From a virus: a stretch of 27,837 nt of DNA. The DNA lies in IMG/VR virus record IMGVR_UViG_3300027963_000271, positions 1-27,837 of that record; one strand, 5' to 3'. This document shows positions 12,406-19,994 of this stretch, piece by piece; the first letter of the stretch is position 1; each line of letters starts with the position of its first letter. The position numbers and the translations under genes were made by a program. The notes under the pieces were generated by a model. That model had not been told where the DNA came from, ran no database searches, and saw only the letters and a program-made list of their open reading frames with translations.

Positions 12406-12662
12406 GCAGAAACTCCTTGCAGGCCTACTTCGGACAGGCCGCGGAGCCGCAGCTGCTCGGAGATGGTCATGGCTAACGCCACGCGAGTGCCGGGGAGCTT
12501 GCCGGCCCGGTGCTCCCGCTTCACTTGCTCGAGCTCGGCCAGCACGTCGGCCGGGATTCGTTCGTGCCAGGGGAGCGTGCGCCGTGGCGGGGGCGGGACG
12601 TTAGCGCGGATCGCGTCGGCCAGGGAGCTACTTGCCGCCCGGTTTGTCTTTGTCTTTGCCAC
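12387..12662 (-). CDS. small protein, possible HTH
   Basis: A 91-residue product with a GTG start at 12662, chosen because AAGGA lies 8 nt upstream; an ATG at 12707 has no ribosome site. The core reads L-P-W-H-E-R-I-P-A-D-V-L-A-E-L-E-Q-V-K and continues with a helical C-terminal part T-R-V-A-L-A-M-T-I-S-E-Q-L-R. This is consistent with a small helix-turn-helix or packaging-related protein, but I cannot name it. It overlaps the preceding gene by 35 nt and the phosphoesterase by 19 nt. Confidence 0.55.
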   Translation of the reverse strand: MAKTKTNRAASSSLADAIRANVPPPPRRTLPWHERIPADVLAELEQVKREHRAGKLPGTRVALAMTISEQLRLRGLSEVGLQGVSAWLRKS

Positions 12663-12795
12663 GCTTTGGTTCCTTGGTCTTGCGCCCGAACTCAATCGGC
12701 ATGGCATCCTCGGCCTCGTCGGCGCCCGTCACGTCGTCGTCGTTAAGCCCGTCCCACGTCCGACGCTCTGGCTTCGGCCTCGGCTTTTTGGCCAT
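12628..12795 (-). CDS. small charged protein, 55 residues
   Basis: The start ATG 12795 has GGAG 8 nt upstream. The product is MAKKPRPKPERRTWDGLN followed by an acidic stretch D-D-D-V-T-G-A-D-E-A-E-D-A and a very basic Lys/Arg/Pro tail. It looks unstructured. It overlaps the end of the Cys-rich gene by 53 nt in another frame. No family is recognisable. Confidence 0.5.
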   Translation of the reverse strand: MAKKPRPKPERRTWDGLNDDDVTGADEAEDAMPIEFGRKTKEPKRGKDKDKPGGK

Positions 12796-13171
12796 GGGCT
12801 TGCTCCTGTTTTGCAGCGTCGATGGCTCGGGCAACCATGATTCTCGCGGCCGTAGCAAGGAACGGCAGGCCCTTGGCTGCGGCGGCGCCGCGGAGGTGTT
12901 CCACGATCTCCTCAAGGTGCGCCCAGCAGTCTTGGCCCCATGCGTCCATCTGTGCCGCATAGGAGTCGCAGCCGCAGGAACCGTTGTCGCGGATGCCCCA
13001 CCATGCCAGCGAGCGGCGGAGTTGGCAGCCGGGACCGCAGGGTTTTCTTGGCGCCAAAGAACAATCGTGCAGGGACATTGCTTGAGGGTCGGTAGGCGAG
13101 TAGCCACACTCGCACGACACGCAACGAAAGCCTTGTGCATTTACGGACGTTTTTGCGCGTCGTACAGGCAT
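12743..13171 (-). CDS. Cys-rich conserved phage protein downstream of the adsorption gene
   Basis: A 142-residue product. The N-terminal F-R-C-V-S-C-E-C-G-Y looks like a zinc-binding knuckle. The central part has C-G-P-G-C-Q-L-R-R-S-L-A, C-G-C-D-S-Y-A-A-Q-M-D, W-G-Q-D-C-W and G-L-P-F-L-A-T-A-A-R-I-M-V-A-R-A-I. This resembles a family I recall next to tail-fibre genes in phages (C-x-C-x-x-x-A-x-x-M-D-x-x-G-x-x-W-C... G-L-P-F). Function unknown. The ATG directly follows the previous stop (TGACATG), with little ribosome-site support, so it is probably re-initiated. Confidence 0.65.
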   Translation of the reverse strand: MPVRRAKTSVNAQGFRCVSCECGYSPTDPQAMSLHDCSLAPRKPCGPGCQLRRSLAWWGIRDNGSCGCDSYAAQMDAWGQDCWAHLEEIVEHLRGAAAAKGLPFLATAARIMVARAIDAAKQEQAHGQKAEAEARASDVGRA

Positions 13172-13172
13172 G

Positions 13173-13754
13173 TCAATTGACAGTTAAAAGGAATGGAGTT
13201 TCGGAATACGTGGTAGCAAACACCCACACCGCGCCGGCGGTTGTCGTAAACGATATTCCTGGTCCTTCGCAATATCCGTCTGGAAGACCAACAAACGGCG
13301 GCGTTATGGAACTTTGGTAGTAATTCCAATAGCCATTCTTTTCGAGACTTATCCAGTAACGCAAACCGGCAGTAAGCGAATACCCAGAGTGCGTAAACGT
13401 CCATGTAGCGTTCCCCAACGAGCCAATAGCGGGCGCAGTGAGGGTTGCAAGAGAACCAACAGCCGGTCTCACATTGCCGGCATATACACCTGTTCCGTCC
13501 TCGTTGCCGTAGATTCTTGAACGCGGATAATTTGCGTACGAACCGGGAGGAAGCGTTCCCGCCAAAGGGTCGTAGCCGGCAATGCTAAGCGTTGCCGAAG
13601 TCAGCGTGATACCTCCGGCTGGGACAACGAACGACTGCGCCAGCCATGTGCTGTTATTGGCTTCGTTGTAGCCTATGGCTGTGTAATCAAATGGAGGGCA
13701 TGGGTTTTCAGTGCATCCACACGCTCCACAAGGAATCCCCAGTCCGAAAGCCAT
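13173..13754 (-). CDS. choice-of-anchor-R-like adsorption / tail-tip protein
   Basis: A 193-residue product. Residues 1-25 are Cys-rich (C-G-A-C-G-C-T-E-N-P-C). The remainder resembles the choice-of-anchor R beta-sandwich domain: Q-S-F-V-V-P-A-G-G-I-T-L-T-S-A-T-L-S-I, then S-R-I-Y-G-N-E-D-G-T-G-V-Y, then L-T-A-G-L-R-Y-W-I-S-L-E. It occurs in surface and tail-associated proteins. Its place at the distal end of the tail module suggests receptor binding or a tail tip. The DNA of this gene is visibly more AT-rich than its neighbours, a sign of recent exchange, as often seen for adsorption genes. Confidence 0.65.
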   Translation of the reverse strand: MAFGLGIPCGACGCTENPCPPFDYTAIGYNEANNSTWLAQSFVVPAGGITLTSATLSIAGYDPLAGTLPPGSYANYPRSRIYGNEDGTGVYAGNVRPAVGSLATLTAPAIGSLGNATWTFTHSGYSLTAGLRYWISLEKNGYWNYYQSSITPPFVGLPDGYCEGPGISFTTTAGAVWVFATTYSETPFLLTVN

Positions 13755-13763
13755 CGCATCACC

Positions 13764-14102
13764 TCACGGGCAACGGGCCTGGAGCAGATACCACGCTGTG
13801 CCGTCTTTGGCGAAAGCCACTTGCCTTGAGCTCGCCGCCGTGGGCAGCGCCCCGAAGACGTTGTAGACCGTGGCCGTGTTGGTGGAGCTCAGGAACGTGA
13901 TCGTTTGTGACGTGTCGACAGCCCACGAGTTGGTGCCGTACGTTCCCATCCGAAACACCTTGGCCGGCACGCCGAGGGCAGGGCGGAACGTGATTGCGTC
14001 CTGGTCCCTGCTGCCGTTCTCAACGGCAATGACGGCCTTGGCGATCCGCTGGCCAGCAGAACGCGAGAACCGCACGTAATCGCTGCCGGCACCCTCGCCC
14101 AT
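13764..14102 (-). CDS. tail-associated structural protein, unknown
   Basis: A 112-residue product. It contains S-R-S-A-G-Q-R-I-A-K-A-V near the start, F-R-M-G-T-Y-G-T-N-S-W in the middle and ends with A-F-A-K-D-G-T-A-W-Y-L-L-Q-A-R-C-P. I recognise the pattern (R-I-A-K-A-V... F-R-M-G-T... A-I-A-K-D-G-T-A-W-Y-L) as a conserved protein in distal tail modules of related phages, probably a minor structural component, but no function is known. It sits between two other virion-type genes with 3-10 nt spacing. Confidence 0.6.
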   Translation of the reverse strand: MGEGAGSDYVRFSRSAGQRIAKAVIAVENGSRDQDAITFRPALGVPAKVFRMGTYGTNSWAVDTSQTITFLSSTNTATVYNVFGALPTAASSRQVAFAKDGTAWYLLQARCP

Positions 14103-14105
14103 GCG

Positions 14106-14480
14106 TCAGCCCTCAAGGATCTGGAGCAGGAGCGGCAGCCCTTCAGCCGACGCCTTGGCCGCGTAGGAGCCCGCAGCGAGCCGCAAGACGGCCGCTTCGC
14201 CAGGACGCAGCGTCATGGACTCATAGAGCGTGCCGCCCGCGTAGCGGCCAAAGGACACCGTCTGCGTGGAAACGGTGGACGTGGAGAGCGCCCGGGCCAC
14301 ACACACCCCCACGCTTGAGAGCGAGGCCGTGGAAACCGTCGTGACGGCTGTGCCGAGCGTCAGGCTTACCGCGTAGAGCCCGGTGGCGGCCATGTCAGCC
14401 GTCACGCCCGAGGCCGCAAACATCTGCGTTAGCGGCCCCTTGCTGGCGTTCACGCTCACCGAGTAGTTGATGTCTGGCAT
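14106..14480 (-). CDS. small Thr/Ser-rich virion protein
   Basis: A 124-residue beta-rich product full of Thr, Ser, Ala and Val, typical of phage structural proteins: L-G-T-A-V-T-T-V-S-T-A-S-L, Y-E-S-M-T-L-R-P-G-E-A-A-V-L-R. No catalytic motif. It lies directly downstream of the large distal tail protein with a 9-nt gap. It is probably part of the tail tip or baseplate-like complex. Confidence 0.55.
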   Translation of the reverse strand: MPDINYSVSVNASKGPLTQMFAASGVTADMAATGLYAVSLTLGTAVTTVSTASLSSVGVCVARALSTSTVSTQTVSFGRYAGGTLYESMTLRPGEAAVLRLAAGSYAAKASAEGLPLLLQILEG

Positions 14481-14489
14481 GGTCTGTCC

Positions 14490-15371
14490 TCAGAAAGTCG
14501 GATAGCCGAAATAGGAGCCAAAGTTCACTGCCGCATGGACGCGACGCGTGAGAATATCGGGCGGGTTGGATTCGCCCACGTAGGACGTGGCCAGGGAGCC
14601 ATCGGAGTTGAGCGGCTGCGGATTGGCCGAGGCGATCTTGTCGCCCGTGTCTGGGTCGTAAACATACACTCGCTTTTTCTGGCCGCCGCTGACGTAGTTC
14701 CAGCCGACGTTCGGTAGCAGCATCGGCCAGCCGTCCGGCCGGTACGTGAGCGACACCTCGACCTTCCAGTAACGGATCTCCTGCTCGTTGACCACCTCCA
14801 CCGCAGGCTCGCCGCTGATGCCGTCGCATTTCCAGCAGTATTGAGCCCCGCCGATGTAGGCGGCGTCGTTGAGCGTGTTTGTCACCGCCGTGGCCACGGC
14901 GTAATTGAACGTCGAGCGGTTGCCGCTGATGTGGGCCGACAACGTTGAAAGGTCGGTCATCGCCCCCTCAAAGAAATCGCCGGCCGTGTTTACCAGCGTC
15001 TTCCGCTGGTTGCTGGAGTTGTAGTACCAGAGGGCGGGGATGCTCATCCCGCCCGTAGTGAACTTCCACACGTCCGGCCGGCTGAGCGGGTTTTGCGTGG
15101 TGTTCTGGACCTTGGGCACCTCGTACTGCCACGTCACGAGGTAGTGCCACCTCGAGCCGCTGTAGTTCTCCACCCGCACGTCGATGGCCCGGGAATAGCC
15201 GGCCTCGGGGTGGCTATCGAGGAACACAACGCCGGGGGCCTGGCTGATGAGCGTCTGCGGCGTTGTCGGGTCGTCGACCTCGACAATCCACGAACGGGTA
15301 AACACCGGCGCCTCGCCAAACTTGCGGCTGGCACTCACGTCGGCTTTTTCAGTGGTGCTGATAACGCTCAT
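14490..15371 (-). CDS. distal tail / baseplate-type structural protein
   Basis: A 293-residue beta-rich product directly after the tape measure (ATGA overlap at 15368-15371). In siphoviruses this position belongs to the distal tail protein or tail hub. The sequence has long runs of beta strands (W-H-Y-L-V-T-W-Q-Y-E-V-P-K, W-K-V-E-V-S-L-T-Y-R-P-D-G-W) and a single Y-C-W-K-C-D pair of cysteines. No enzymatic motif is visible. The function is inferred from gene order only; no family name can be claimed. Confidence 0.6.
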   Translation of the reverse strand: MSVISTTEKADVSASRKFGEAPVFTRSWIVEVDDPTTPQTLISQAPGVVFLDSHPEAGYSRAIDVRVENYSGSRWHYLVTWQYEVPKVQNTTQNPLSRPDVWKFTTGGMSIPALWYYNSSNQRKTLVNTAGDFFEGAMTDLSTLSAHISGNRSTFNYAVATAVTNTLNDAAYIGGAQYCWKCDGISGEPAVEVVNEQEIRYWKVEVSLTYRPDGWPMLLPNVGWNYVSGGQKKRVYVYDPDTGDKIASANPQPLNSDGSLATSYVGESNPPDILTRRVHAAVNFGSYFGYPTF

Positions 15372-17083
15372 GCTGCGCCGGCTCCGAGGATTTCGGCGTT
15401 CGCCGTCCGCTGGGCTCGCTGCTCGGCCAGCAGCTGCATCAGCGTGGCGTGTTGCTTGCGGTACTCCTCCACGGCCGGATCTTCCCGGCCCGTGGCCAGA
15501 GCGAGGTATTGGGAGATGCCCTCGCTTGTGCGGATGTCGTTGGCCTGAAGGGCGGCGCTGGATTTCTTGTCGAGCATTGCGGCGTTGGCACCGCGGAACT
15601 TACCGGCGTTGCTCACCCGCTCCTGCATCTTGGCCTCGTCCTTGAGGGCCTTTTTCTTGGCAGCCTCGGCGGCCTTTTCTCGCTGGGCCTGGTCGGCCTT
15701 CACCTTCACCAACGCGTCGTCCATCTTCTTTTTGAGCAAGGCCTGCTGGCGTTCAAGCTTGGCCTCTGCATCCCGCTTGGCCTTGGCCGCGGGATCGTCT
15801 TTCTCCGCAAACCGAGCGCGGGCCGCAGCGACACCTCGAGCAGCGGCGCCGGGGCCACCGGCCGCTCCTGCTTCGGCGTCCGAAAACGCAGCAGCCGCTG
15901 CGCCCCCAGCATTGCCAAAGGCTTCGCCGGCCTGGTCGACGTTCTTTCGCAACTGAGCCGCGGCCGAGTCGGCAAGCTCTTTGCCAAACGCCTCGGCTTT
16001 GTCGTTGCCAAACGCCCACCCGAGGTGCTCCACCGCCATGCCGAGGCTTCCGATGAGCGTATTGCCTACGGCTTCAAAGACGTTGAACACCCCGCGGAGC
16101 GTTTCGGCTACCGCCGTAATGACGTTGCCGATCACCGAGAATGTTTCGGCGGTTGTCGTGAGAGCCAAGCCGAACGTTTCAAAGCTCCCGAGCCAATCCG
16201 CAAATTGGGCGGAGAACCGGTCAAACACCTCAGCCAGCATCTGGGCGCCGTCGAACAGCGCCGCCGTCACGGCGTTGGCCAGCCCCGATCCGCCTTCACC
16301 GCCAAACGCCTCGACAAACGCCAGGAACTCTTCCACCATCGACGTGACGGCCGGGGCAAGGTTGGCCACCACCTGGCCGGTGATGCCGTCGAACGACTTG
16401 CGGGCAAGGTCGAGGGCGTCGTTCATGCCGCCGATGTTGCCGATTTGCTTCTCGGAGAGCACCACGCCGAGCCGCCGGGCTCGTTCCTCGACGCCGTCGA
16501 GGTTGGCAAGGAACGGCAGCAGCTCGGCACCGCTCTTGCCGAAAATGGCCACAGCCGCAGCGGCGCGGCTTGCTTCGCCGGGGACGGCAGAAATGGCCGC
16601 GGCGATTGCCCGGAATTGGTCTTCCGGGGCCATCACGGCAAGCTCTTGGAAGTTCAAGCCGATCTTCTCAAAGTCGGAAGCGTCGCCGTTTTCAATGGCC
16701 TTTCCGATGGCAACGCCCATCTTTTGAAACGCTGCCGTGGCGTCGTCAACGCCCCCCAGCTTTGCGGCCACCTGGAGCGACTGGAGAGCCTCCACGCCTA
16801 TGCCAGTCCGCTGAGCCAGGTCGTTGGTGGCGTCGGCTGCGTTGGCCACGCCAATCGCGTAGGAGCCCATTGAACTACCGAGGTTGGCCAGCGTGTTGCC
16901 GACAGCGGCGATCCCGCCGCCAAGCAACTTGCCAAGCTCGATGGTTTTTAGGTCCGACACATCGCGCGACGTTCGCTTGGCAGCATCGCCAATCTTGGAC
17001 AGCGCAGCCGCGGCCGAATTGGCGCCACTCGCCAGTTTTGTGGCGTTTGCCGAGAGCACAAATCCGAGGCCAATTGTTGCCAT
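15368..17083 (-). CDS. tail tape measure protein
   Basis: A 571-residue product, rich in Ala, Gly and Lys. It has the typical N-terminal F-V-L-S-A-N-A-T-K-L-A-S-G-A and a series of helical segments (A-D-A-T-N-D-L-A-Q-R-T-G-I-G-V-E-A-L). A hydrophobic, Ala-rich stretch (about 290-350) could insert in the host membrane. The C-terminal third is a long Lys/Ala coiled coil. Tape measure proteins set tail length and guide DNA injection; this length suggests a relatively short tail of about 85 nm. It follows the tail chaperones by 3 nt, as usual. No lytic domain is visible. Confidence 0.9.
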   Translation of the reverse strand: MATIGLGFVLSANATKLASGANSAAAALSKIGDAAKRTSRDVSDLKTIELGKLLGGGIAAVGNTLANLGSSMGSYAIGVANAADATNDLAQRTGIGVEALQSLQVAAKLGGVDDATAAFQKMGVAIGKAIENGDASDFEKIGLNFQELAVMAPEDQFRAIAAAISAVPGEASRAAAAVAIFGKSGAELLPFLANLDGVEERARRLGVVLSEKQIGNIGGMNDALDLARKSFDGITGQVVANLAPAVTSMVEEFLAFVEAFGGEGGSGLANAVTAALFDGAQMLAEVFDRFSAQFADWLGSFETFGLALTTTAETFSVIGNVITAVAETLRGVFNVFEAVGNTLIGSLGMAVEHLGWAFGNDKAEAFGKELADSAAAQLRKNVDQAGEAFGNAGGAAAAAFSDAEAGAAGGPGAAARGVAAARARFAEKDDPAAKAKRDAEAKLERQQALLKKKMDDALVKVKADQAQREKAAEAAKKKALKDEAKMQERVSNAGKFRGANAAMLDKKSSAALQANDIRTSEGISQYLALATGREDPAVEEYRKQHATLMQLLAEQRAQRTANAEILGAGAA

Positions 17084-17086
17084 GCG

Positions 17087-17383
17087 TCACGACCGTTTCA
17101 GCTTTGCCAGTTCGGCCTCGATCTCGGCCATCGTCTGCGGTGGAGACTCAATCGGCATGAAGTCTTCCGGCTTCGGCACCCTGCCGCGTGTGCAGTAGGG
17201 AGCGACAGCCGCCGCGGCCAGCGTCCCTGCTTGATGCCATTCCCGCCCAAACGGCTCCACGAATCGGCAGTAGGCCCACCACTCGCGAAACTCGTCGAGC
17301 TCCATCTCTCCAAGCTCTTTCAGGGTCTTTCCAAGATGCCCGGCCAGACGAAACAAAAACACCCGGTCTGGACGGGCTTTCAG
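17087..17383 (-). CDS. tail assembly chaperone extension (gpT-like), made by -1 frameshift
   Basis: This frame is entered by a -1 slip at AAAAAAC (17389-17383) at the end of the upstream chaperone gene. The frameshift product would be about 212 residues, with 98 from this frame. The sequence has the DUF4035-like pattern M-E-L-D-E-F-R-E-W-W-A-Y-C-R-F-V-E-P-F-G and ends with P-E-D-F-M-P-I, as in lambda gpT-type chaperones. A GTG at 17362 could start a free product but has no good ribosome site. The fused protein binds the tape measure during tail assembly. Confidence 0.75.
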   Translation of the reverse strand: MKARPDRVFLFRLAGHLGKTLKELGEMELDEFREWWAYCRFVEPFGREWHQAGTLAAAAVAPYCTRGRVPKPEDFMPIESPPQTMAEIEAELAKLKRS

Positions 17384-17724
17384 TTTTTTGCCAGTTCCTC
17401 GATCTTCGATTCGTCAAGGTCGTTGTGCTTCATCGCCGCTTCCCAGAGGCGATGAACCACCTTGGCGCTCTTGGCTGCCAGCTGCTCAACGTCACCGTTG
17501 CCAAAGATCCGCTGGCCTCGCTCATCGCAGAGGCACTTGGCCAGGAACTTGGAACGGAAGTCATCCATTCCGGTGGTCTTTTTCCGCTGGTACTCGAGCT
17601 CGTAGGCGTCGCGCTCGCCCACGGTCATGACGCGGATGTAGACATCCCCGCCCCATTCCGGCACGGCCACCTTGAGCAACTTCCCGTCGTCGGCCGCGAG
17701 GATCGCGTCTTTGGTCAATGACAT
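17380..17724 (-). CDS. tail assembly chaperone (gpG-like)
   Basis: A 114-residue product starting at ATG 17724 (MSLTKDAILAADDGKLLKV), which overlaps the previous stop as TGATG. Pattern V-P-E-W-G-G-D-V-Y-I-R-V-M-T-V-G-E-R-D-A-Y-E-L-E is typical of the tail chaperone that precedes the tape measure. The last codons are GCA AAA AAC TGA, which contain the slippery heptamer. The protein is needed in high amounts, and its frameshifted form in low amounts, during tail assembly. Confidence 0.85.
   Translation of the reverse strand: MSLTKDAILAADDGKLLKVAVPEWGGDVYIRVMTVGERDAYELEYQRKKTTGMDDFRSKFLAKCLCDERGQRIFGNGDVEQLAAKSAKVVHRLWEAAMKHNDLDESKIEELAKN
17383..17389 (-). promoter_or_regulatory. programmed -1 ribosomal frameshift site A-AAA-AAC
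   Basis: On the minus strand the frame is GCA AAA AAC TGA, so the heptamer A AAA AAC fits the X-XXY-YYZ rule, followed at once by a stop. Slipping by -1 continues as K-L-K-A-R-P-D-R-V-F-L-F-R-L-A-G-H-L, which is exactly the frame of the gpT-like protein. A small CCCG...CGGG stem follows the site about 6 nt downstream. Confidence 0.85.
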
Positions 17725-18074
17725 CAGCCCACCTTGAATGTGAGGTTGTAGGCCTGGAGCTCGCCCACGCCGGCGCTCCACCCGAGCCCCTGATACATCG
17801 CGGGCGTCAGCGTCCACGACACACCGGGGCCACTGATCGTCAGCGTAGCAGTGGCGCCAACGTTGGTGGTCGACATGCCGTTGGTGCCGCGGAGAGTCAG
17901 CGACACCGTGCCGTAGTCAACGTCCCCCGGGCGGAACGACTTGACGCGGCTTAAAGAAGTGCGGGAGGTCGTTTCCACTGAATCGGCAGACAGCCCGTCC
18001 ACCGAAACGGTCGTAACCTCACCGAGCGTAACGCTGCCCCACGTGACGGTTGTGCCCTGCGAATGGAATGGCAT
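17724..18074 (-). CDS. tail tube protein (second copy of a tandem pair)
   Basis: A 116-residue, Thr/Ser/Val-rich beta protein (G-T-T-V-T-W-G-S-V-T-L-G-E-V-T-T-V-S-V, T-A-T-L-T-I-S-G-P-G). It resembles small major tail (tube) proteins and shares its overall layout with the neighbour at 18087-18413: a start with S-Q-G, a central D-x-x-x-x-x-x-L, T-L-T-I near residue 80, a G-E-L and an ending N-x-T-F-K. Multiple copies polymerise into the tail tube around the tape measure. It lies between the other tube-like gene and the chaperone, as expected. Confidence 0.7.
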   Translation of the reverse strand: MPFHSQGTTVTWGSVTLGEVTTVSVDGLSADSVETTSRTSLSRVKSFRPGDVDYGTVSLTLRGTNGMSTTNVGATATLTISGPGVSWTLTPAMYQGLGWSAGVGELQAYNLTFKVG

Positions 18075-18086
18075 AACCGCTCCTCA

Positions 18087-18413
18087 TCAGGAGCACTTGA
18101 ACGTGGCGTTGCCCTTGACCAATTCGCCTACGGCATAGGTCAGGCTGGACGAATAGCACGTGGCGGTCCCCGTGTAGCTGCCGATGGTCAGCGTGCCGGT
18201 CGTGCCTCGAGCAACAAGGGCCGAGCCGAAGTAATCGAGGGTGATCTCGTCCGACTCTTGGAGCGCGGCCGCCTGGAGGAGCCGCTTGGAGCCGGAGGCC
18301 TGACCGATGTGCGAGCCGTCAAGCTCGTTGGTGGAACCCGAAATCTGGACGTTTGTCGCCGTGTAGGTCGTACCGGCAAACACGAACGAATTGCCCTGCG
18401 AATCTGCTGCCAT
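18087..18413 (-). CDS. tail tube protein (first copy of a tandem pair)
   Basis: A 108-residue product from ATG 18413 (MAADSQGNSFVFAGTTYT) with GGAG 8 nt upstream. Like its neighbour it is a small beta protein with G-T-L-T-I-G-S-Y and ends V-G-E-L-V-K-G-N-A-T-F-K-C-S. A free Cys at position 107 is unusual. Either copy may be the main tube subunit; the other could be a tube-terminating or head-proximal variant. Confidence 0.7.
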   Translation of the reverse strand: MAADSQGNSFVFAGTTYTATNVQISGSTNELDGSHIGQASGSKRLLQAAALQESDEITLDYFGSALVARGTTGTLTIGSYTGTATCYSSSLTYAVGELVKGNATFKCS

Positions 18414-18488
18414 GAGGCGCTCTCCGATGGGTTGCGGCGGCACTTCCGCCAACCCCCACCGTATGGCTCACCCCCGGCAGACTTGCAG

Positions 18489-19238
18489 TTATCCAGGCTT
18501 CTTCGTGAGCTTCTTGGTTGCCCTCACAATGGCGTCTTCCATCGCTTCGTGAAGCACTCGCCCCATGATTGCCGAAGAGGAGTCAAACGCTCGTTTCACT
18601 GGGTGAAAAGCCGGCATAGCCCCCAGCCCCTTGTTTGGGTCGACTCGAGCAATGAACGCAAACGGATACCGCGGGTGGGTGCCCGTTTTGGTTGTTCCAA
18701 AAGGGCCGCCCGTGTTCCACGAAGACATAACCACAGAACTGGCGTTGGCCTGCTCTTTGACTCGCGTGTATTTGGTGGTCGTACGCCCATTTGCCGTGAT
18801 CCGTTCACGGGCGATTTTGCGACTTTTCCCGGGAAATCTCCGTTTCGTCCCAAACTCCACAAGGTGGGAATGAAACGCCCGGTCATTTCCTATTCGGATT
18901 TGGCCGCCTGGAACTTTCTTGCTGTCACCTGTCCCGCTTCTTCTGTATCCGATCACAGCCACCGCCACAGGCAACCGTGATTTTTTGTAGTACTTGGTCT
19001 TCATCGCAACGGCGCGGAGCAGATTGCCTGTCTTTCTGCCAATCTGACGCACTCGCGCTTCAAGGGCTATGCGCCCCACCTTGCCTGCCCGTCGAACCGC
19101 AAGCATGCTTTCTTTGCGGCAAATGTTGTCAGGGAACTCGCGCAAACGATCCTGCAAAACCCGGATCTGCGAGAAATCAAACTCAACCGGAGCGTGATCG
19201 CCAACGCTCAAATCAAACTGAAGGAAATTGTCGCTCAT
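18489..19238 (-). CDS. HK97 gp10-like head-tail / tail completion protein
   Basis: A 249-residue basic product. F-H-S-H-L-V-E-F-G-T-K-R-R and A-M-P-A-F-H-P-V-K-R-A-F-D-S-S match the HK97 gp10 family, in which F-x-x-H-L-V-E-x-G-T is the hallmark. It forms the collar between head and tail. It is longer than the typical 130-160 residues because of insertions between residues 90 and 185. The DNA is slightly more AT-rich than neighbours. Overlap of 4 nt with the next upstream gene (ATGA). Confidence 0.82.
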   Translation of the reverse strand: MSDNFLQFDLSVGDHAPVEFDFSQIRVLQDRLREFPDNICRKESMLAVRRAGKVGRIALEARVRQIGRKTGNLLRAVAMKTKYYKKSRLPVAVAVIGYRRSGTGDSKKVPGGQIRIGNDRAFHSHLVEFGTKRRFPGKSRKIARERITANGRTTTKYTRVKEQANASSVVMSSWNTGGPFGTTKTGTHPRYPFAFIARVDPNKGLGAMPAFHPVKRAFDSSSAIMGRVLHEAMEDAIVRATKKLTKKPG

Positions 19239-19660
19239 ACGGTCTCCACAACACGGAACTCGTAGTTTTGCGACACGCCGTAATACGGCACCATTTGCTC
19301 GTCTTGAGGCATCTGAAACACATCCGAATCGGACGTGAGCGTGACTCTTTGCACGGTCACGCCATCAGACGTTCCAGAATAACCGTCCAGTGCCAATCGG
19401 ATTGCACGGGACAGCTGCTTTCCGTTCTCGTAGCTTGTCCCCCAGCTCGTCACTTGAATGGTGACAACCGGAACACCGACTGGGCCGGTGATGGAGTGAA
19501 CCCTGTCGCTTGAGGTCCGTTGATAGATCACAATCGGCAGAGCCGTGCCCATCGGTGCTAAGCCAGGGAACACTTTTGTTCCCACGATTGCGGAAACGCT
19601 GGCGTTTGCTGTCAGCAGTCCGTAGATCAGAAGCTCTGGAAACTCTGCGGCAAGGCTCAT
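19235..19660 (-). CDS. DUF3168-type tail completion protein
   Basis: A 141-residue product with the DUF3168 pattern: V-S-A-I-V-G-T-K-V-F-P-G-L-A-P-M-G-T-A-L-P-I-V-I-Y, S-S-D-R-V-H-S-I-T-G-P and Q-V-T-S-W-G-T-S-Y. Members cap the tail tube at the head-proximal end. ATGA overlaps on both sides. Confidence 0.85.
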   Translation of the reverse strand: MSLAAEFPELLIYGLLTANASVSAIVGTKVFPGLAPMGTALPIVIYQRTSSDRVHSITGPVGVPVVTIQVTSWGTSYENGKQLSRAIRLALDGYSGTSDGVTVQRVTLTSDSDVFQMPQDEQMVPYYGVSQNYEFRVVETV

Positions 19661-19986
19661 GCGTCCGTTCTCCGCTCGGTGGCGATGAGCTCATGGTAGA
19701 AGAGCCTTTCCCGCTCGTTGATCTGCCCAATCTCCAGCTTCCGGCCTTTGTAGTCGACGCGCATGGCCGAAGTCAGCCCGTCGAGGTAACGCATCGTTAC
19801 CTTGTGCGTCATGATCCCCATGACCTCGCCGTAGTGGATCGCCTCGCGGGCGCTGAGCGGTTCCACGTTGGCCCACACCGTGGCAAACGTCGACCAGGTC
19901 AACACCGGCTCGCCAAGGCTATTGGCCGTGGCCGTGGGCGTTTCCAGCGTCACGCGTGCCCAGAACTTGCCCGGATCAATCGGCAT
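19657..19986 (-). CDS. head closure protein (SPP1 gp16 / phage head-tail joining type)
   Basis: A 109-residue product with the head-tail adaptor pattern R-V-T-L-E-T-P...D-S/N-L-G-E-P-V-L-T-W-S-T-F-A-T-V-W-A-N-V-E-P-L-S-A-R-E and R-Y-L-D-G-L. It forms a ring that closes the portal after packaging. ATGA overlap with the next gene; a short gap after the connector gene. Confidence 0.85.
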   Translation of the reverse strand: MPIDPGKFWARVTLETPTATANSLGEPVLTWSTFATVWANVEPLSAREAIHYGEVMGIMTHKVTMRYLDGLTSAMRVDYKGRKLEIGQINERERLFYHELIATERRTDA

Positions 19987-19994
19987 GGCTCACC

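Noticed and set aside
15449-16873. Long plus-strand open frame (474 codons) opposite the tape measure gene
   Set aside because: It is a shadow caused by GC-rich codon bias; the product is Gly/Arg/His-rich without family features, and the minus-strand tape measure is certain.
18063-18980. Plus-strand open frame of 305 codons opposite tail genes
   Set aside because: Arg/His/Gly-rich shadow product; the opposite strand holds a tail-tube gene and an HK97 gp10-like gene with coupled starts.
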